Shown: positions 58,801-64,000 of the stretch, in pieces
Layout: each line of letters opens with the position of its first letter
Position numbering within the stretch: the stretch's first letter is position 1
From: Gaeumannomyces sp. JS-464
Taxonomy: Eukaryota; Ascomycota; Sordariomycetes; Magnaporthales; Magnaporthaceae
Length of the DNA: 64,000 nt
Assembly (NCBI GenBank): GCA_002197995.1
Contig: NGZR01000001.1
Coordinates: forward strand, 372,001 to 436,000
Reading direction: 5' to 3'
Program-made: the position numbers and the translations under genes
Notes under the pieces: generated by a model
What the model was told of the DNA's origin: nothing
The model's input: only the letters and a program-made list of their open reading frames with translations
Database searches by the model: none

Positions 58801-59347
58801 ATCTGTGCTACTCAGTCCGTACCCGCCTTCCCCCTTGCTCCCTGCATGGGCGGGTTTTGTTTCAACCCACCAAGGACGCAAGAGGGAAAAGGAGAAGTCT
58901 TTTAGCCCATTTTGGTCTGCCTCCCTGGTCCTCCGCTCCAAAGAGATTCCCCACCCGCTGCGCTTCAGCCAGCCGCCAGTTGCCACCAAGCCGACAGGAT
59001 ACTTTTAATATGGGGGCGAACGCAGACTCGGCCCACTCGCCGAGGGCCCCGGGTCGAGCATCCAGGCGCAGGGGGGGCTGGGATGCCTGAGGCAGCAAGC
59101 CTGCCATTGGGTTGGGAATGAACGATCTGTCCTTAATAAAGAGCCACGCCACCTGCCTTCGCCCTCGACACCACACTCCCAAAACCTCCCCAAAGACTCA
59201 ACCGCCAGGTGGCCTCTTTCATCCACGCGCTTCTCCACACACTCTCTCCATTCTGCGGTTAGCCTTTGTCACCCCGGCTTTACTTCCGGCTCTGCAGTTG
59301 ACTCATTAATTTGAACCCGAGCTAAATCTGGTGACGACACCTGCACC
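55845..59347. other. 3.5-kb interval with no recognisable gene
   Basis: Normal composition, but frames here (for example 56335-56781 and 57513-58148, plus) lack family motifs and consistent codon use, and introns cannot be placed. It probably holds the tyrosinase 3' UTR, intergenic DNA and a long hacA promoter/leader. CT-rich stretches near 59,160-59,300 (ACACTCTCTCCATTCTGC) suggest that hacA transcription starts in this part. A species-specific or non-coding gene cannot be excluded. Confidence 0.5.
56495..56530. repeat. 12-bp minisatellite, three units
   Basis: AGTGCTGGCGGC, AGTGCTGGCAGG, AGTGCTGGCGGC in tandem. In one frame it would read CWRQCWQECWRQ, which makes the overlapping ORF look protein-like by chance. 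Confidence 0.85.
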
Positions 59348-59362
59348 ATGCCTCGCCGTTAG
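59348..59362 (+). promoter_or_regulatory. upstream ORF (4 codons, MPRR) in the hacA leader
   Basis: ATGCCTCGCCGTTAG lies 170 nt before the hacA start, in good context (GCACCATGC). Upstream ORFs occur in the leaders of fungal hacA/hac1 transcripts and restrain translation until stress shortens the 5' end. That this one is in the mRNA is inferred; the transcription start is not known. Confidence 0.5.
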
Positions 59363-59531
59363 TCACCTCCTCCACAAGAGCACATATTTGTATCAAGGGA
59401 ACTAGGACGGCGCCCTCGACTGCATCTTGTCACTCTCCTGATCTTGCACACCCGCGCGCACATCACGGCCCGCGGCCAAGACGTAATCACAAAGACCTCC
59501 TCTTTCCAGCCCGCCAAAGTCCACCACCAAA

Positions 59532-61033
59532 ATGGACTCCTGGAACGCAGCCCACGGCTCCCCGGAGCTCAAGTTCGAGAACTCGCCCGCCGAGTCCTTC
59601 CTCTCGACCCCAGGTGACATGTACCCGTCGCTTTTCGGCTCCTCGGTCGACGCCACCATGAACCCCTCAGAGATGATGAGCCCTTCGTCATTACACGAGG
59701 ACCGTGACCAGGCCGAGCTGGACCTCCTGTCCGGCATCGCCGCCGACTCTGCTTCCACCGACCCAACAGCCGCGGCAACCCCCGCGGAAACCCCCAGCTC
59801 GGAGAAGAAGCAGACCAAGAAGCGAAAGTCGTGGGGTCAAGTTCTCCCAGAGCCCAAGACAAATCTCCCCCAAGGTAAATTAAACCATCTGGTCCTCGGT
59901 AACATCTTCTAGTGTGTCATTTTGTGTTCGTTTCTGACAAGCCCCCGTTCCACCACTTCAGGAAACGGGCCAAGACGGAGGACGAAAAGGAGCAGCGTAG
60001 GGTAGAGCGGGTCCTCCGCAACCGCCGAGCCGCTCAGTCGTCAAGAGAGCGCAAGCGACTCGAGGTCGAGGCCCTCGAGCAGCGCAACAAGCAGCTCGAG
60101 CAGAAGCTCGCACAGTCCCAGGACATCATCATGTCTCTGTTTGAGAAGATCGAGAAGATGCGGACAGACAGCGGCGTTGTGTCACGCCAGACTCCTGTCA
60201 CTCTCTCACAGGAGCTTTTCAGCTCCCACGATGCCCTGTCGGCGGCGATGCCAACAACCGCGTCGCAGGAGAGGAAGCAGTCGCTAGTCGACGAGCTGCT
60301 TCGCTCCACCCAGTCCCAGACCACCGTCAACCCGGCGTCCATCTCGCCCGCCCTCAGCCCCGTCGCCGAGGAGGCTCCGAGCCCTGCGCCGGAGCAGCTC
60401 GATGCGGCCAGGACTGCGACAACATCAGCGACGACCAGCGCAGACAACATGGCTGCCGACGTCTCTCCCGACCTGACACAACATCCTGCCGAGATGTTGT
60501 GCTCCGACCTGCAGTGTCGGTCGGCGGAGACGTCGCAGCCCTCGCGTCAGCCAGTGGTGGCCTCCTCCAGCAGAACCCCCTGGATGTCCCCAGCGCTGGC
60601 CCTCTCTTGGCAGCTCACGCTGCTGCTGACGTCAACGGCAGCGTCTTTTCGGCCTTCCAGCGGCCCTTGACGCTGATAACTATGTCCTTGAAAGCGGGCT
60701 TCTCTCTTCCCCCAACAGCTCTGATTTTGAACACGATTATCTGGCTGGTGACGCGACCTTCCCTCTCGCGTCGTCGACGACAGGCTTCGACCTCTTCGAC
60801 ATCAACGAGTACCTCAACAGCAACCTCTCGGCCAACCCCGACGAGCCGCAGCAGCACTTCTCCGCTGCCGGCCCTCGGCGGGCAACGGCAACATCATCGG
60901 CTTCGGCGTCGAGCTCAACCCCCTCGATGACCCTGAGGCTTCGCCTTCTCCGGAAGATCCTAACCTGCAGCCCCAGCTTGGCGCGTCCTCTCTCGGATGC
61001 GACGTTGGCGGCCTTGCGGTTGGTGCAATCTGA
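59532..61033 (+). CDS. hacA: HacA/Hac1 unfolded protein response bZIP factor
   Basis: Master transcription factor of the ER unfolded protein response, activated when Ire1 removes a short intron from its mRNA. Exon 1 59532-59874 (MDSWNAAHGSPELKFENSPA; KRKSWGQVLPEPKTNLP is the family block), spliceosomal intron 59875-59961, exon 2 from 59962: KRAKTEDEKEQRRVERVL, then bZIP basic region NRRAAQSSRERKRLEVE (N-x7-R) and a leucine zipper to about 60,160. Unspliced mRNA reads to a stop at 60668-60670. Removing 60489-60511 shifts to the frame VSVGGDVAALASASGG, leading to the C-terminal activation part (YVLESGLLSSPNSSDFEHDY, FDLFDINEYLNSNLSANPDE, LQPQLGASSLGCDVGGLAV) ending at 61033. As written, three C runs each seem one C short (59867-59871, about 60,663-60,665, about 60,869-60,871), breaking the frame at each. 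Confidence 0.9.
60478..60520 (+). promoter_or_regulatory. Ire1 splice sites: 23-nt unconventional intron with twin stem-loops
   Basis: First hairpin: ACAACATC (60478-60485), 7-nt loop CTGCCGA, GATGTTGT (60493-60500), a perfect 8-bp stem. Second: CCGAC (60504-60508), loop CTGCAGT, GTCGG (60516-60520), a 5-bp stem. Both loops fit the Ire1 consensus CNGCNGN, cut after the third base. Cleavage after 60488 and 60511 removes 23 nt and changes frame, joining CCTG to CAGTGTCG. The 23-nt size differs from the 20-nt intron I recall for Aspergillus and Trichoderma. Confidence 0.93.
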
Positions 61034-62102
61034 GGAGCGGCGCGGAGTCGACCGGGTCAATCGAGGGGCGGAGGGTCCCGATGCCGCTGAGTCTGAGATG
61101 GGCCATAACCCGTCCGGGACGGCAGGCAGCACAGAAGCCGCTGGCGCTTGGCTCAAAGGAGTCGCGCTACCGTCAAAGGAGGTACTGCTCACACTTGTGT
61201 GGGCCATCAAGGTTGAGGAGCGGATGCTAAACATCCGCGCCCGGAAGAGACTCGGATCACCAGTGGCCTCGGTCACGGTGCCTGGTCGACTACCAACAAG
61301 CGTCGCCAAGATTGATGCATCACTCGCAGCATCATCGGATACCAGAACTATAACCCAAAAATTCGTGCTCACTAATCAGCACTCGAAGGCCAAAAGGGCC
61401 AGGGGGGAGCGTGGCGTTGACGACACGTCGGCGACTGGCGGGAAGCGCCGCCGCATTGGCTAATATGCCTCGTCCTCTATCAGTGTACTCGCGTAGCTTT
61501 TTTTCTTTTCTTTGCTTTGTTCGTGTTGCTCTATTTGCCATGACGGGACATGATGGGGAATCGGTCGGGAAGGCGCATCCATCATCGTGATCGGGCGGAG
61601 ACAATGGGATGGCCAGGCGTCTGGAAAATCAATATGAACCGGAACCGCCTCGGGCTCTTGACGGGCATGGGGTTTGAGGAAAGGGTCTTTGTACTACTAC
61701 CTAGTCAGCGAGTGGATCAAAAAAACCCTTCGTTGAGTTTATTCGTCGATGCTTCGCGAGATTTGAGGCGTGATGATGTGTGTTTTGAACGTTGTCCAAC
61801 AGGACTGGCCGAGTTCACTTCGCAATGTGAGCGATAGCGACGTGCCTGCTGTATCTCATGCAGCCGTCTATGCTGGTACCAGTCTCTGTCTCGCGTCGCA
61901 GATCAAGGTGGGATAGATAATAGACACCGTCGATTTCAGATTGAGAAAATGTGACTTGGTATTAACTGGCCGTAGGTTTCGCGACGGCCCAGGATATCAT
62001 CCTCGTAATAAGACAAAAGAAAAAGGAAAAAAGCAGATACAAGAAAATAAACGCAATCAAGTCCAACTCGTACACCAGACATACACACACACGTCTAAAA
62101 TG
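61034..62102. other. convergent 3' regions of hacA and pex16
   Basis: Contains the hacA 3' UTR with a long plus-strand frame running to 61463 that continues past the true stop in another frame; it shows no motif. A T-rich stretch near 61,500 (CTTTTTTTCTTTTCTTTGC) and an A-rich stretch near 62,020 (AGAAAAAGGAAAAAAGC) may belong to the hacA and pex16 3' ends. No other gene seen. Confidence 0.6.
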
Positions 62103-63550
62103 CTAGTCCGCGGTACTAAAGTAATACGTTTCCCAAAGGTACTCATAGTCGTCCAGTATCCCTCCCACAAAGCCCGGAAGCCTTCTCCTCACGCCGCCAA
62201 TGACGCCCTTGACGACACCCTCGTAGGCGGCACCGCGCATGGCCCACCAGCCCAGGCCCCAGCCGCGGCGGCTCCACTCATCCCTCTCGAGGGCGGTGGT
62301 CCTCAGGCTGCGGTCGCGAAGCTGGCGGGCGGCGACCGAGAGAGCCAGGCCCAGGGCCCAGGGCGCCCAGGTGGCGGCAAGGGCGCCGCGGCCGCGGCCG
62401 GACCTTGCGGCTCCCGCCCTGCCGTCGGCGGCGCGGAGCGAGAAGTGCGCCAGCGCCATGGCGTAGACCAGGGGCGCCAGGATGTGCAGCACCTCGGCGG
62501 CCTGGGCGGTGCCGGCCAGGGGGCGAAGCAGCTTGGGGGCGGGCTTGATGTCGTCGGCCGTGAGGACGCGCGAGAGCAGGTACGAGTTGATGTCTGAGTT
62601 GTCGGGGAGCGAGGGCAGGACCGAGCGAGTTCGCGGCATGTGCCAGTCCTTGGAGTGCGCCGGCGCCGCTGCCGTCGCGCTGCCGTTGCCGAGCGCGTGG
62701 CCGTTCTGGAACCAGCTGGCATCGCCGTTGACCGCCGCCGCCGCCGCCGTTCCGTTGGCTCCCTTGTGGTCGTCGTCGTCGTCGTCGTCGTCCCTGAGCT
62801 CGGGCGGGATGACGTACTCGCCCTTGTCTGGCTCGTCGTCGTCGGGAGGCGGGATGGGCTGGCGCTCAGGCAGGGCGGGCGTTAGGAGAGGCCTGCCGCG
62901 AGTGATGCGCAGCAGAATCAGCTTGCACAGGGCCTTGAAAGCCTCGACAAGGACGACGAGACGCCAGCGCAGGCGGTCGTCGCCGCGGCGTTTGGCTGCC
63001 ATCTCAATCAGCAGTTGTGTATACTGAACGATCTGTAGGGCCCGTGCGACGCGCCGATAAAGTGGCGACTTTTGTGACCAGAACGCGGTGTAGCGAGCGT
63101 GGATGGTCCTGTTGGGAGAGGGCGCCGCTTTCGAGGATGGTGATGGGGAGCCGAGGCCCGAAGAGGAGCGGGAAGAGTTGTCGGCCGCGGCGCGCTCTAG
63201 GAGGGAGTCGTGGTACATGGAGAGAAGCTGGACGCCAGAGTGGATGGCTTCCGAGGCGATCTCGGCGTCACGGAAGCGGCCTGAGGGAGCGCTTTGTTAA
63301 CAATGGCACATGAAGCGCCAGACAGACGGGCATACGGACCAGGAATAACATAGGTCAGCGATCGCAGCGCGCTCTCGATTTGAGACACCTGGCTCTGGTT
63401 CTTGGCTATAAAGCTGGCGTATGTCTGCGGCAGCGACAGCACGGCGCGCACGCCCAGCTTTCTCGCTGCTTTAGGCGTCTTCGTGGTGATTATCGCGGCG
63501 CCTGCTGCGGGAGCCGATGGGGCCTCGCTTGGCGGCGCCGGCGCAGCCAT
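62103..63550 (-). CDS. pex16: peroxisomal membrane protein Pex16
   Basis: Peroxin needed for peroxisomal membrane protein import and for peroxisome formation from the ER. Exon 1 63550-63340, intron 63339-63281 (59 nt; donor GTCCGT, acceptor CCTCAG), exon 2 63280-62103; 462 residues. The start at 63550 is in an ideal context (CACCATGG); in-frame sequence upstream has no ATG. N-terminal part: LPQTYASFIAKNQSQVSQIE, LRSLTYVIPGRFRDAEIASE. Then HSGVQLLSMYHDSLL, LYRRVARALQIVQYTQLLIE, RWRLVVLVEAFKALCKLILL (family core), and C-terminal hydrophobic stretches near LHILAPLVYAMALAHF and WAPWALGLALSVA. A variable insert has eight consecutive Asp and Ala/Asn-rich sequence. Convergent with hacA. Confidence 0.92.
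62769..62793. repeat. GTC trinucleotide repeat in pex16
   Basis: Eight GTC/GAC units coding for an Asp run in the non-conserved middle of Pex16. Likely variable in length between strains. Confidence 0.9.
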
Positions 63551-64000
63551 GGTGCGATCTTGAGAAGAGAATAATGGAAAAGGCACTCGTTATCACGGAA
63601 CTATATATAGTGGGCTCGTTCGGAGAGAAGGCTCTACGTGGTCGCCGTCGATGCCGCTGTCGCTGCTGCTGTCGTTTGTCGCAATCTGCAGATGTTAGGA
63701 GACAAGATGAATCGTCGATGGTGTCGACCTGATATGGCGACCAGGCCTAAACCTGGGGCATATACAATAAACCCCACCGGCCCCATCGAGTGGGGCCCCT
63801 AATCGTCCGCGTCACGACACGACAAGACGCGAAAAGAAGCCGAGGCATCCAGGACGGCCACCAATTTTAGAAGTAGCTGACGACAGGGTAGACTGTTAGT
63901 CTGAACAATGGACCTTGTGAGCCTCTAGTTTCATCTCTACCTACGGCCATGTTCAGATTATACAACCGAACCTGGGCGGCTTTGATTGGCTGAGACGGAA
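63551..64000. promoter_or_regulatory. upstream region of pex16
   Basis: TATATATAG at about 63,602 (ACTATATATAGTGGG, near-palindromic) lies about 50 bp before the pex16 start on its strand and may act as a TATA element. The rest has no recognisable gene. Sequence from 63,730 to the end is ordinary intergenic DNA. Confidence 0.45.

Noticed and set aside
59875..59961. alternative first intron in hacA ending at the TAG near 59911 to keep frame
   Set aside because: It would be only about 37 nt, shorter than known fungal introns, and would insert non-conserved residues before the bZIP basic region. A missing C fits better.
61034..61463. extension of hacA to the stop at 61463 as a continuous frame
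   Set aside because: Conserved C-terminal residues lie in another frame and stop at 61033; the longer frame is non-conserved.

Overview
The window comes from a filamentous ascomycete (Pezizomycotina). Sordariomycetes is my best guess, from the gene content and the strength of RIP (repeat-induced point mutation). It has two compartments with a sharp border near 53,335. Bases 1 to about 53,335 are AT-rich, poor in CpA/TpG and rich in TpA, but still rich in CpG. Every recognisable reading frame there is a transposon cut by stops of the kind C-to-T mutation in CpA produces (Trp and Gln codons turned into stops; reverse-transcriptase YxDD read as YxDN). Bases 53,335-64,000 have ordinary fungal composition and carry three intron-containing genes.

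AT-rich layout: two Ty3/gypsy chromodomain elements tail to tail (A, +, 1-2096; B, -, 2097-8805); the 5' part of another (D, +, 8806-12970); an AAAT microsatellite and a probable Ty1/copia gag scrap; a hAT transposase (14426-15560); a deleted Fot1/pogo element P1 (16226-17620); a 441-bp foldback MITE (18618-19058); LINE fragments (21.8-25.9 kb, -); a gypsy integrase end with a short LTR (F, 27.1-30.6 kb, -); the 3' end of another gypsy element (E, +); a full-length pogo element P2 (33155-34990); a foldback MITE (35990-44379) split by a complete gypsy element C (36362-44328), which itself carries a second copy of the 441-bp MITE; a gag-only gypsy derivative H; a pogo element P3 (46301-51856) with two other pogo elements (P4, P5) nested inside it; and a solo LTR (52379-52567).

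Two features go beyond routine transposon annotation. (1) Gypsy elements A, B, C and E each carry, between the chromodomain and the 3' LTR, tRNA-like sequences and an antisense reading frame for a small protein with paired CxxC motifs followed by a basic coiled coil. (2) All pogo and foldback TIRs share one framework in which an 11-bp word is repeated 17 bp apart. The word differs between families but the two copies agree within each family.

Gene compartment: a short secreted tyrosinase/catechol oxidase (54319-55844, six exons, one GC-AG intron, one 18-nt exon); a long stretch with no recognisable gene; the unfolded-protein-response bZIP factor hacA/hac1 (59532-61033), with a four-codon upstream ORF, a 23-nt Ire1-type intron flanked by two ideal stem-loops, and three apparent single-C losses in C runs; and, convergent with it, the peroxisome biogenesis gene pex16 (62103-63550, minus). 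hacA and pex16 both serve the ER/peroxisome membrane system, but I see no evidence of shared regulation. All exon borders, protein lengths and alignments were worked out by eye.
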